Below, one piece after another: positions 36,577 through 47,185 of a stretch of DNA of 64,000 bases; within the stretch, counting starts at the first letter, position 1, and every line of letters begins with the position of its first letter. The stretch is from Ettlia oleoabundans (Eukaryota > Chlorophyta > Chlorophyceae > Chlamydomonadales). A model generated the notes under the pieces. It did not search any database. It was not told where the DNA came from and saw only the letters and a program-made list of their open reading frames with translations. Made by a program: the position numbers and the translations under genes. The stretch lies in assembly GCA_019693395.1 (NCBI GenBank), contig JAAMXP010000037.1, forward strand, positions 43,094 through 107,093, read 5' to 3'.

Positions 36577-39500
36577 ATGGTCGCCACCTCCGGCATTCAT
36601 GAGCCACTCCTGGGCCCGGAAATTGCGCTCCAATTGCGCGTGAACCCGCTGCAAAGCGCTGCCGAAAGCTTGGACTACGAGCAGAGCGTGAACTTCCTGC
36701 AACAGCAGCGCGAGCAGCGTCGTGAAGAACGACATTTGTATGGGTATGTAATCGCGCCAGGAACATTGCTGGCCGCCGGCTGGTCGGCCAACTGGTGCCC
36801 CGCCCGGGGGCCTGCCGCTGCCGCCACTGCCGGGGTTAGCAATTTTAACGCAACACATTTGCTCAACCCCTGCACAGCCGGTGCTGAAAAATGCTACCTG
36901 CAGTTATTCTGGTAATACCCTGACCAAGCTTGTGGCCACATTTGTATCGGGCATCAGTATCGGCCTGACAGCGACGGCCCTCCAAGGCCTGGTCGACTTC
37001 TGCGTGCAGCACCGGAACTGGCTGCTTGATATGGTGCTTCAGAGCAATGACGCGGCGCAGCAGGGTTCGCCAGCGGTAGTGCTGGGCAGTCTGCACAGGC
37101 TGCCTCTGGGGTTTGCTGCAATGCTGGGCATCAGTATCACCGGAGTATTGTTTGCAACCCTGCTGGTGTTCTATTGGGCGCCCAAGGCGTCAGGAGGCGG
37201 CGTCGCGCTGGTGAGACCTGCGTTCGACAGAAGCGCACGACTGCGTGTACCATGTGGTTTTAAATGCCTCAATCATGTGAAAAGGTCACAGACAGCGCGT
37301 ACTTTGCCACAGCTAATGAAACTTTTTAGCGGCACCCCCCTCTTCGTCCTGGACAGGTCATGGCCCTGCTCAATGGCAATGCAATCCACGGGCTGTTCAG
37401 TGGCAGGGTATATGTCACGAAACTATTTGGCACAGCAGCTTCCCGCCTGGCTGGATTGGCGTTGGGTGTGGAAGGTGAGCTGAGCAAGCCAGCAGCCCAG
37501 TGGCAGAATGTCGAAAGGCGCTGCCAGTTGTGGCTGGTCCACAACCAGCACAGCTCTGACATCTGCATCGTACTGAATATGCCCCGCTCGACTATGCAAC
37601 CTTTGTTTGCAGGCCCCATGATACACCTTGGCTCAGCTGTTGCATCCCTGGTCTGCCATGGCGAGCATGGTAAATCTCGGCGCTGCATGCTGGCATGGTT
37701 GCCATGTTGATGTGTGACACAGCGGTGGCTTCTGCACTTGTGGGCGATTATGGGCGGATCGATGGCTTCGCGTTTGTTCTGCCTTGTTTTTGCCTCAGAC
37801 CAATGTATCAACTGCTTTTGCACTTTTTCCACACCTCTGTCTGATGTCAGTGCTGTACCGAAGATTTAACCTGCACCGTCAAGCTGCCAAGGGCAAGCTG
37901 AAGCAGGCGGCAGCTGGGGCATCTGTAGTTCCTGGCGCTGCTGAGGAGTATTTGTTCACCAACTCTGATCATCGAGAACTGGTCTCCGCGGGAGCTGCTG
38001 CCGGGCTTGCTGCCGCTTTTGGAGCTCCGATTGGGGGTGCGTATGTATGTGCTGCCATATTGCAAACCCCACTGGATATCATATCAAGCTTGATAGAAAG
38101 GCAGCAAGTGGGGACGTGTTGCCTGGCTGTCAATTACAGTGGCCGTATACGCCACCCCTGGTGGGCCATCGCAGGGGTTCTCTTTGCTCTTGAGGAGGCG
38201 ACGTCGGTGTGGAGCCGAAAGCTGGCCTGGCGCTGCTTCTTGTGCGCGTCAGTGGCATGTTTCACACTGGCACAGCTGCACCCCAGGCACGTTCAGTCAT
38301 GCTGCAACGCATTCCCGGGCCCATCCAAGCGGTTCTGGCTTGAGCATTTTGGCAGTTGCATTGCCTCTTGGTCAGGCACGACGTTGGCCCCTTGTATCCT
38401 CTTGGGTGCAGGTCAGAAAGCGGCATGCTTTCCCTCCGGGGCATCCAATCGCTGCCCAACTTGGAGGTGAATTTGGCACTGGCATCATGTCTCCTTCTTC
38501 ACCATGATGCCATCTGCTCTATTCTGGTGCATATGACTTGCTGGGGCAAGTTCGTTGCAATGGCTGGACCAAGCTTGCTCGAGTTTTTTGCTCCCTTGCG
38601 TGTGCAGTGGTTGATTCAAATGCCGCTGCTTATTGCGGTTAGCGTTTGTGGCGGGCTGCTGGGCAGCGCCTTCAACATAGGAAAGCGGCGCGCGCTTTAC
38701 TGGCGGAGGCGCCACCCTGGCATCTGCTGGCGGCTGGGGGAGGGGTTGGTTGTAGCAATACTCACCGCGGCCTTCCTTGTTGGGTTGCCTGCTGCCTTTG
38801 GAACCTGCTTGGACATTCCGGAGCGGTGGGACGCCGCCGATGTGATCAGGCACGCCTGCCCAGAGGGGCAGTACAACGATCTGGCCACCGGCATGCTGAG
38901 CAGTGGGGTCTGGGTCATCCGCAGCCTGCTCAGCCTTGGAAGTGAGGCGGAGCCAGTCAACAACCAGGTGAGCAGGCAGAGTGCCTAGACGCGCTTTGGT
39001 TGCATGGAGTTCTGCAGCGTTACGTGGCATTCGCGGTTGACAAGCAAAGGCAGGCTTCCTTGCTTCCTTCCTGGGCTGCAAGCTGAATGATCCTATTATG
39101 TTCCTGTATGCTGTGCACGCCCCTTCCTGCTGCAGCTGTGCAGCCTGTCCACACCCTGCTACTACACAGTGCAATCACTGGGGGTGCTGACAGTGGCATA
39201 CCTCGTCCTCTTCCTGCTAGCCTCCAACCTCATTGTCCCTGGAGGCCTCTTCATGTGGGTGCACGGCGCAGGCAGCAACCATGTAGTGCTTTAATTGTAG
39301 GCTTGGGGTTGTTGTGGACAGAGGGCAGAATCTGTCGTGGACCAGAGGAGGCACGGCGTTTAATTTGATAAGATCCAGATTTGTGCTGCTGCCTGCCCCC
39401 TTCCTCAATATATACAGGCCGTGCATTCTCACTGGCAGCGCGTTTGGCGTGCTGCTGGGTCTGCTGCTGCTGGAGGTTCTGCCGGCGTGGTGGGACATTC

Positions 39501-41908
39501 AGCCAGGCGTGTATGCGGTTGTGTGTGCCACCGCCATGCTGGGGGCAGTCTTCCGCAGCTCAATCAGCCTGGTGGTTATCATCATTGAGAGCACAAAGGG
39601 CATAGGTGAGCTCCTTTGCACCTCTTTTGAGTTGTAAGTGTTGTTGGTTTCGTTGTAACCTGTTTGCTGCATTGCAAGGGGTTGAGAGTGGGGCTGAGAG
39701 GGATAGACAGGGCAGGCTTGGGGAATGCTGTCAACATCGCATCTTGAGTTTGCGGCTGTGGACGCATGAATCGCAATTGACCTGCATGCTTGTGGGCGAG
39801 TGCAGCAGCTCATTGGTGCTGCTCAGCAGGCAGGCCGCTCAACCCACCTGCCCATCCCCCACCTCGGCCTGCAGACCTGCTGTTTGGCGTGATTCTGGCC
39901 ACTATCATCAGCAACTGGGTGGCCCACCACCTGCACCCTGACGGCCTGTATGAGGCTGAGCTGGACAGCAAGGATGGATCCTGCTATTACCTGCGCCAGG
40001 TGGGACCCTGCAGGGAGCCGTGTCGCAGGGGCCTGGGTGCAGCCAGCATGTTCTGCACGAGCCGTTTGGAAAGGAGGATTTGTTTATGTTATCACTGCAG
40101 CTCGAAAGCCATCAGCGGTGGTGAGCGCTGCATGTGCCCACGGGCAGGGCGCCCAGTGCCCAAGTTTCGACCTTGCTTTGTATTGTTTGCTTCCTATTCA
40201 CCTGCCCGTGTTCCTTGTCGTGCTCTGATGCAGGAGCCACCGCATGCTCTGCGCAGCCAGACAGCTGAGTCAGTGATGGCTAGCCCAGTAGTTGGGCTGG
40301 CGCCACTGGAGCGAGTCAGCACTGTGCTCGCAGTGCTGCGTAGCACCACACACAATGGCTTCCCAGTGCTGGTTAGGAGGAAGGAGCAGCGGCAGGACCA
40401 GCTTGAAGCCAGCAGTGGAAGAGGCCGTTCCACCGGAAAGCTGCAGGGGTTCGTGCTGCGGAGTCAGGTGGGCAACAGGCACATGCCGTGGCCGCTTGTG
40501 GATTCTGTGGAGTTGTTCACTGGTTGTATCATACCGCCATGTGCCCAGTTGGCCACATATTGTCAGGTGGCAGCATGTCCCTGTGTCTCAGTCCTCCTCA
40601 ACCTTCCCACAACATGCTTCCCACGATCAAGTTTATGACCCACCAACTTGCCTGCCCGCCAGCGTGCCCGCTTACTGCAGCTTCTTGTGCTGTTGCGCCA
40701 CGGTGCCTTTAGCGACGAGCGCGGCCGCTACCTGTGCCACCGCGCCCGCCACAGCGCCGCCGTGTACGAGGAGGCTCTCTGTCTGGAGATGCAGGCAGCA
40801 TCACAGGCCAGCACGTCTGGCTATCACAGGAGTGGAGCAGGCACCAGCTTGTCCGGCAGGCTGGGCCCGGCCACCAGCCTGGGGTTGGGAGGCGTAGGCT
40901 TCCCCACACTCGATGCCAGCAAGGGTGCTGCTAGCCTGCCGGAACCCGCTGTTCTCAACTCAGCGGCGGAAGCGGCTGAGGCAGAGCTGGAGAGCGGCAG
41001 GACAGCCTTCATCCATCTGGCCCCCTTCATGAACTTGGCTCCCACCACAGGTGCTACCTTGCTGGATGATACCTTGTGATGGTTGCCGTCCTTTCCACCC
41101 TTTTCTTCTACAAAAGGAACCGAGGAGAAGCTGAGCGGTACTCACCTTGGTATCATGTGCCTGCCATACTGCCCCCTTGCAGTGCGCCCTCAAACACCTG
41201 CCGACCGTGTGCACCACCTCTTCCTCTCCCTCTCCCTCCGTCATCTGTGCGTGGTGGACTGGCACAGTCGCTGCTTGGGAATCATCACTCGCAAGGATCT
41301 CGACCATGCAGCCGGCAGCGGGTGGTGGAGGTAAGCACCTCCGGGCCGCCTGTCCAGGCCGCCATGCGCGGTGACCCAGTTGGTAGCAGGCTTGGGTGCA
41401 TGGTTATCCGTGAGAACCCTTTGCCGCTCAACTTTCCTCTGCAAGCTTTCGTCGCGTGTCCCATCATTTCATGTCTCTTGGATTGTTGGCACATTGCAGG
41501 GCCACGGACATTGCCCCCACGCCACGTCAGTCGCCACTGGGGGATGGGGAGAGCCATGGCCTGGCAAGTATGAGCCCTCAATCTGGCTGGACGGGCAGCA
41601 TTGTTCGCTCGCTGGCAGTACCCCCACGCAGGCTCATGGAGGCCCTGCAGCAGCGTTTCAGCTTCAGCCCGCAGGCACATAGTCTAATGCACAATGCGGG
41701 CAGGGACATGACAGCCACGCCCCCACGGGGCCCCCTGGTTGACACAAGTGAGGGAGGCAGTGTGGATGCCACGGCAGAGAGCATGAGGCTGCGGCCCACT
41801 ATGTCTGAACCGGCACGTGCTCTGATGAGGTTCAATCCCACAGCAGCCGGCGATGACAGCAACCTCAACCCTAGCAGCGATCCCACCCCGGACATCGAGC
41901 AGCAGTAA
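36577..41908 (+). CDS. CLC-family chloride channel or Cl-/H+ exchanger with two CBS domains
   Basis: CLC proteins move chloride (or nitrate) across plasma or organelle membranes as channels or proton exchangers. Fifteen exons join in phase and give about 984 residues: 36577-36743, 36904-37210, 37357-37474, 37613-37669, 37851-38036, 38175-38286, 38412-38466, 38608-38967, 39136-39254, 39418-39605, 39875-39999, 40234-40467, 40681-41050, 41183-41330 and 41500-41908. Family motifs are clear: LALGVEGPMIHLGSAVAS (gating Glu), AGLAAAFGAPIGGVLFALEE (proton Glu), NLIVPGGLFMPCILTGSAFG, AMLGAVFRSSISLVVIIIES and GLYEAEL near the inner gate, followed by two CBS domains. The N-terminus holds an acidic-dileucine-like HEPLLGPE. 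The first filter motif is GGGVA instead of GSGIP. Retention of both glutamates argues for an exchanger. Class within CLC is not assigned. Confidence 0.93.
37193..38197 (+). other. CLC pore and proton-path motifs
   Basis: The first anion-site motif, at 37193-37207, reads GGGVA where most CLCs read G-S/P-G-I-P. The second, split by the intron after 37474, reads GVEGP, with the gating glutamate kept. The proton-pathway glutamate lies in VLFALEE at 38177-38197. Loss of the central Ser/Pro position and of the last Pro would affect the anion-binding site; it follows directly from the reading frame and does not depend on a splice choice. Confidence 0.75.
38287..38411 (+). other. GC-AG intron in the CLC gene
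   Basis: No GT donor with the needed phase follows the exon ending in FTLAQLHP. AG followed by GCACG gives phase 2, which matches the next exon (SESGMLSLRGIQ). GC donors are a minor but normal class of U2 introns. Confidence 0.55.
40234..41330 (+). other. CLC cytoplasmic CBS domain pair
   Basis: CBS1 starts with TAESVMASPVVGLAPLERVS and continues with THNGFPVLVRRKE and LQGFVLRSQLLVLLRHGAF. CBS2 contains VRPQTPADRVHHLFLSLSLR, HLCVVDWHSRCLGIITRKDL. An Ala/Ser-rich loop of about 70 residues separates them (40790-41000). CBS pairs bind adenine nucleotides in some CLCs and regulate gating. A Ser/Pro-rich tail of about 130 residues follows to the stop at 41908. Confidence 0.85.
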
Positions 41909-41940
41909 CCAGCCATTGACATAGAGCAGTAGTAACCAGC
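41891..41940 (+). repeat. 23-base direct duplication spanning the CLC stop codon
   Basis: Two copies, 41891-41913 and 41918-41940, differ at two bases and are offset by 27 bases, so the frame is kept. Each holds the codons for Asp-Ile-Glu-Gln before a stop; the second copy carries TAG TAA in the same frame. The rest of the 410-base gap to 42318 has no gene. Confidence 0.75.
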
Positions 41941-42109
41941 TGCAGTTGCCGCAGGATCGGCAGTGTGTATCTTAATTTTTGTAGTTTGGGTCCGTCGCAT
42001 AGACAATGCAATTTTTGCACTGAACGGCACTGCCTGCCGCTGTCTGTGATACAGCATTTGTGGGTTACTGAAAGATTGCTTTAATGTTGCAGTTTTTCTG
42101 CTGGCCCTT

Positions 42110-42118
42110 TATATAAAG
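42110..42118 (+). promoter_or_regulatory. Candidate TATA box for the 42319 gene
   Basis: TATATAAAG lies 201 bases before the ATG at 42319 and after the CLC stop. It is the best TATA match in the intergenic gaps of this window. The transcription start is not known. Confidence 0.4.
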
Positions 42119-42318
42119 CTGTTCCTTATCTTGCTCCCAGACATCATTTCAAACCCTATATGGATGGCCCTGGTGGCATGGAAAACCTCCCGAGTGCAAC
42201 TCCTGCACTGGATTTGCTGTTCTACTGCTGGTACCTGTGAGGAAGCTGCACAGTCGGCACATGGATTGCTTCATTGTGCTGCTGTTCCGCCACTAGGTTG
42301 AGCTGAAAGAAAACGAAC

Positions 42319-44211
42319 ATGGAAAGTGCATGGGATGGTGTGTCAGCGGCCTGTGCAGCAGTCTCGGGCTGGATATGGGCAGTGCTACCAGTTGTGTGGG
42401 GTTGGACGTGGGAGGCCCTTGGAGCCAGTTTTCTGGCGCTGAGGCTGGGCCTCTATGCCTTCCTGGTGTGCGTGGCTTGGGTGCGGATTATTGAGGAGGT
42501 GAGCAGAGGAGGGGCGGATCTAAGTCAGCAAGGGCTGCCATCACAAATAGGCAGAGGCAGGCTGGCCACGCTTGCATTTACCCACCACTATTGACTAGTC
42601 AATGAGTGTGATTGCAGGAAGACGATGGTTCCATAGTGCGCAAGGGGCCACAGCGTGTGGGCCGCGCGCTGAGCAGGGAGGCACTAAAAGAGTTTGATGC
42701 AAGCGCTGCTGGAGGTGGCAGGAGTCAACGAGGGCCCCGCCGACAGTCCCCCACGCTGAGCGAACAGTCCTCGCTGCCAGAAAGCATCGAAGATTGGTGC
42801 GTGTTTGTTTTCCCTTGGCACCAACATGGAAGGAGTAATCGGCGTCAGCCGGCAGGCAGATATGATCTTCCTGCACAGCGGTGTTGTGGCCACTTTGTCC
42901 GCAGTATGGCCATGGGTAATGCCCGCCACTGTTCCTTCACTCTATGCACGCAGGTCCATTTGGGATGAAGGCAGCGAAAGCGAAGCCGGAAGCGACGAGG
43001 CACCCCCTGCTGCCCCACCATCACCATCCCCGGCAGCACGCCATTCAGCAGCCCTGTTGCCCGCTGCTGTCACACCCAGTGCATCTTCGCAGCTCGCACG
43101 TCCATCCGTGACTGCCAACAAAGTGCCCACTTCTGTGGAGCAACATAAGGCTGTGAGCCAGAAAACTGCAGCAGCAGAGGCAGTGCTGACGCCAGAGGTG
43201 GCTGAGTTGGCTGACGACGACGATGAGAAGCAGGCAAGCCCCGTCCAGCCTGTTGTTGCATTTTATTACCACGATAGCCGTGGAGGCGTGAACTTCAGTC
43301 TATCGGGGTAGTCAGCAGCCGCTGAGCTCACTGGCATGACCTGGCAAGGCTTGACAATGAATGCAGATGTTGGCAGGCGCTGCTCTTGCAGCTACCGGCG
43401 AAATGGTGCAGGTTGGCACTGAAGTTGTGCAGGATGGGAAGACTGGCAGGCAGGGCAAGAAGAAGAGGAAGAAAAAGTCGTGGGTCAACCGCAAGATTAG
43501 TGAAATGTTCAAGCCCATGGCAGGAACGTCTTCATGATGGTTGCATTATTGGCTGGGTCCATGAATTGATGCTGGTTCAGTTTGTTTTTGGTGCCTGTGG
43601 ATGGTGTTACCAGGCTTCGGAAGTTTGCCAGCTATTTTGCCCCTGTTTTCTGCTGCAGAAAAGTACCACGCTGCAGGATATATGGTGAGGCAAAAGTGGT
43701 GTGCTGTGCTGTTGAGTCGTCCATGTCAACCAGGATTTGGGGCCACCCAACTCGCCGCTTTCCGGTCTGCCTGCCTGGTTCTACAATCCCATGTGCACCA
43801 TCTATTGCATCTGTATATGGCAAACCAATCAGTTGACCCTTGCTGCAGATGTACCGCGGTTTCAACCGGATGGGAAAGCACATGGAGCGCGGTGCAGGCA
43901 TCCTTGGGAAACAGCTAGATGGCGCGGTGAGTGTTTCAGGGATCAATCAGCAAATACACATTATTCTGGCCTGCATCTCGGTGCTTGCGGACAACAATAC
44001 GAGCAGATGATGTGCTAACCTGTGATTGATTTACCGGCTGACTCGAGGTTCCTCACCATTTTGGTGCCAGATTCGGGACGTGGGTGCCTCGGCCGTGCAA
44101 GAGGGCGAGCGTATGGTCAAGAAGTGGGTGAAGTTTTTCGGGGTGGTAGCATTCCTCACCGTGGCGCTGCTGCCACTGCCCAATGTACATGTAAAGATCA
44201 CAGCTGGCTAG
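42319..44211 (+). CDS. Unrecognised membrane protein with hydrophobic ends and charged middle
   Basis: I do not recognise this protein. Exons: 42319-42498, 42618-42796, 42954 to about 43280, 43377 to about 43499, 43659-43684 (a 26-base microexon), 43849-43926 and 44071-44211; most joins are in phase, but the donors of exons 3 and 4 are uncertain. Residues 10-55 are hydrophobic and Trp-rich (SGWIWAVLPVVWGWTWEALG and LYAFLVCVAWVRIIEE), enough for one or two membrane helices. The middle is polar, Ser/Ala/Glu-rich, then an acidic run (ELADDDDEK) and a strongly basic one (GKKKRKKKSWVNRK). The C-terminus has an amphipathic stretch (YRGFNRMGKHMERGAGILGK) and a final hydrophobic helix (WVKFFGVVAFLTVALLPL). 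This could be a contact-site or scaffold protein; no function can be assigned. Confidence 0.7.
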
Positions 44212-44338
44212 ACACGCTCGTATGTAGTGAACCAGTGAACCAGCGTGTGGGGTTGTGTCCTTGATGCTAGCAATGCTTCCAAAATCGCCATTTGCCATCC
44301 CGCCAGTCGGCCTGCCAGGCCCTCATTTTATGTTTCTA

Positions 44339-44343
44339 TGTAA
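44339..44343 (+). terminator. TGTAA polyadenylation motif of the 42319 gene
   Basis: TGTAA lies 128 bases after the stop at 44211 and is the first in the 3' flank on the plus strand. A second TGTAA at about 44819 is too far and close to the next gene. Confidence 0.5.
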
Positions 44344-44845
44344 CAGCTGAATGCATCACTCAGAACATCGATATCGAACAGATGTAGCCGTTATTTGCAG
44401 TGATAAGTCTTATTCAAGTCGCCCCAGGAAGCCGTGCATGATGGCACGCTGCTACACCGCCGTGGCGGGCCGCCAGGGTGGGCCACTGTGGCACGCGCGT
44501 TTCGCTACACCGGACACCCCATATGCTTTGGATCGTAACTTGGAAAGTTCTTGCGATCGCTTCTCCGTCCTGACTTTGGCCTTGCTGCAATCCTGATGTC
44601 ACAAGCTGCTGTCGGGAAGCAACCCGAGGTTTCCGCCATCACGGCTTTACCGTGACGGTGTTTCACATCATTTTCGAGGGACCCGCGCCGGCCGAGGGCA
44701 GCAACACGGCCGTGGAGCCCTTACTCTGCTCGCGCCGCCGCCTTCCAAGCAGCCGTTGAGTTTCATGCCCCCCTCAGAACGCTACGCTGATTGCCTGCTG
44801 GCGAGCATGATTAAATGTCTGTAATACACGGGCCTTGCTTGCAGT
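44344..44845. promoter_or_regulatory. Intergenic region before Piezo
   Basis: These 500 bases should include the Piezo promoter and 5' UTR. No TATA box stands out. A short perfect hairpin (TCACGG, five-base loop, CCGTGA) is at 44639-44655. Short open frames on both strands look like noise. Confidence 0.4.
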
Positions 44846-47185
44846 ATGATGCAACAGCCACCCGCAGCTCAGCATCCAACACGTTGGCCACACCCACAGT
44901 CATCACTGCCCCGGCATTCTGGCGGCGGCGGCAGTGGCTTGCTGGCTGCGCTTACCCTGCTCCTGGTGGCATACACAAACTTTAGCCTTGCTGGTAAGAA
45001 ATGCGTTGGATCAATTGCACACTGTATGAATGCTTGAAGCTGGAAGCTTGGGTTGACATGTCTGGGCCTCTGGCTTGCGCCTGCCATCAAGTCTTGGTTG
45101 TATGTTCTGTAGTTCATTCTCACATTGTGCGCAGGTTTGCTCTTCCTGTTAGCCTTTTTGGCTTGGGGCGCAACGGCGGTGAATGCTGACCAACAACGGG
45201 GCAAGAGGCTGTGGGCCGCAGTTTCAGGTGGGCATCTACGGAGGTTAAGGCGCCGCCTTTCTGCAAAGGAACCTGTTAAGACTCTGGTCTGAATGCCATC
45301 AAGCTGCCATGAAGCCGGCTTAGGACTATGTCGTGCACTGATGTTACACACATACGTGTCCTGCAGGTCTGTCAGCCTTGGGTTTACTGCTTCAACTGGG
45401 CATTCAGGCTGCATACTTGGTGGGGACGCCAGGCTTAGGCACGGTTGCGCCGTTCTTCAAGCTGCTGGGGTTTCCCCATGCCGACAGCACGGCGGGCGTG
45501 CTTCTGGTACGCGTGGGGTTAGGCGTGGAGGGCAAGATCGCATGGCAAGGTTGATTCTCACTTGTGCTGCAACTGAGCTGTAGGGGGCGTCTGTCCACAT
45601 TTGTTTGTCTGTGTAGGCATAGCAGCAATGACTTTCATACGTGCAATGGTGCTGCAGGCTGTGGTGCCGCTTCTGCTGGCACTGCTGGCCGCGGCGGCCC
45701 AGGTTCAAGCAGCACGCGACAATGGCCAGCTGGAGCAACGCCGTCAGACCGAAGGCACGGAGCTGCAGCTCTTGACCAGCGAGCAGTTACGGCAGCGGCA
45801 TCACCGGCATGCAACCAGCCTGCAGCACGGCGGCGGCCTGCCGGGTGCAGCCGCTGCGCTGGCTCTGCTGGCTGCCGCCATTGCACAGCCCTCAGTGCTG
45901 GCCGCTCCATACATGCTGGCAGCAGCCGCCAAGGTGTGGGGTTGGGCAGGGACCAGTAGCAGTTGGGAAGGCGGCGAATATGGTGCCAGGAGCTCAACCG
46001 CCCTTGGCAACAGGAATGGCAACAGAGCACAGAGTCGGGCCCTCCTCCAGACCTACACAGCCGGCTACTTAATAGCGCTCTACGCGTGGCAGGCGGCTCT
46101 GCACAGCTGGGGCCTGCTGCAGCCGGTTGCTAAGGTGCTGGGATTGTTCACCCTCACGGCAGCTGACGGTAAGGACTGGGCGCAACTGGCGCCAGCTGTG
46201 GTGCAGCTGGTGGCCTTGCTTCTGCTTTACCTGGCCCTTGGTGCAGCAAATGGTGGCCCCAGCGAGTGGTTGGGCAGCGAACAGGGTGTTAGCCCAGCTC
46301 AGGAGGCTGGCTGGGAGGGCAGTTGCGAGCATTCGCCGCTGCTGCTGAGCCCTCGCTCCCAGCAGTCGGAGGTGCGGCAGCATCACTCGGCATCGCCGGC
46401 AGCGCACCATGGGCTGGCCGCCAGCTGGGTCCAGCTTCTCCACCTGCTGCTGTTCGAGTTTGTGGAGCTTGTGTGCAGCAAACCCAGAGCAGTGGCGGCA
46501 ATACTGGCAGGCACTTCCTTGCTTCAGCCATCGCTGCTGGGTGGCTGCATGCTGCTGCTGGCCTTGCTGGGTCTGCTGTCATCTGCGGCGGCCTGCAGCC
46601 TACATCGCCTCAGGCGCCCGCTGGCTGCCTGCCTGCTCGCATGGCAGCTCGCATGCTATGGAGCAACCATAGCCGGGCGAGTTACTGAGGTGCCACCTGT
46701 AGCAGAGGCTGTAGGCATTCATTCCTTTGGTGCTGCCGCCTGGTTCCCCCTCCTGGTCATGCTGCTAGCCGCTACAGTGGCAGCCGGACCTGTCGCAGAT
46801 CCACATGCCGGTGGCAGCCCTCTGAGCAGCAGCAGCCTTGTACAGCTGCATGCTCAGCAGGAGCAGCTGCAGCAGCAGCAGCAGATGCCGCCGCATCTCC
46901 AGCCCCTGCTACTTGGAATTGGCAGCCTGCGCCAGCCGTTCCCGCATGGCCACGGGCGCTACCATGGCAGTGGCGCAGGCTCACCCACAGCCCCCGGGGA
47001 CTCTGTATCGATGCCAGAAGCAGCGGCGACAGACGACCTGTCTCTTGCTGCACTGGTACCGTGGCTGGTGGCTTGGAACCTGCTGCTCCGTCTGCTGTAC
47101 TATAGCGGCTTCGTGGCACTGCCAGCTCTGCTATTTGTGGTGGGGGCAGCGCAGTATGATGTCCTGCATGGGATGTACATGGCAG
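44846..47185 (+). other. Piezo exons 1-4: N-terminal blade helices
   Basis: Exons 44846-44993, 45135-45227, 45367 to about 45551 and 45617-47185 all join in phase 1. They encode at least ten hydrophobic segments. Exon 4 is large (523 codons) and includes a Gln-rich loop (QQEQLQQQQQMP-like) and a Ser/Gly/Pro loop between helices, near 46.8-47.0 kb. Confidence 0.75.
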
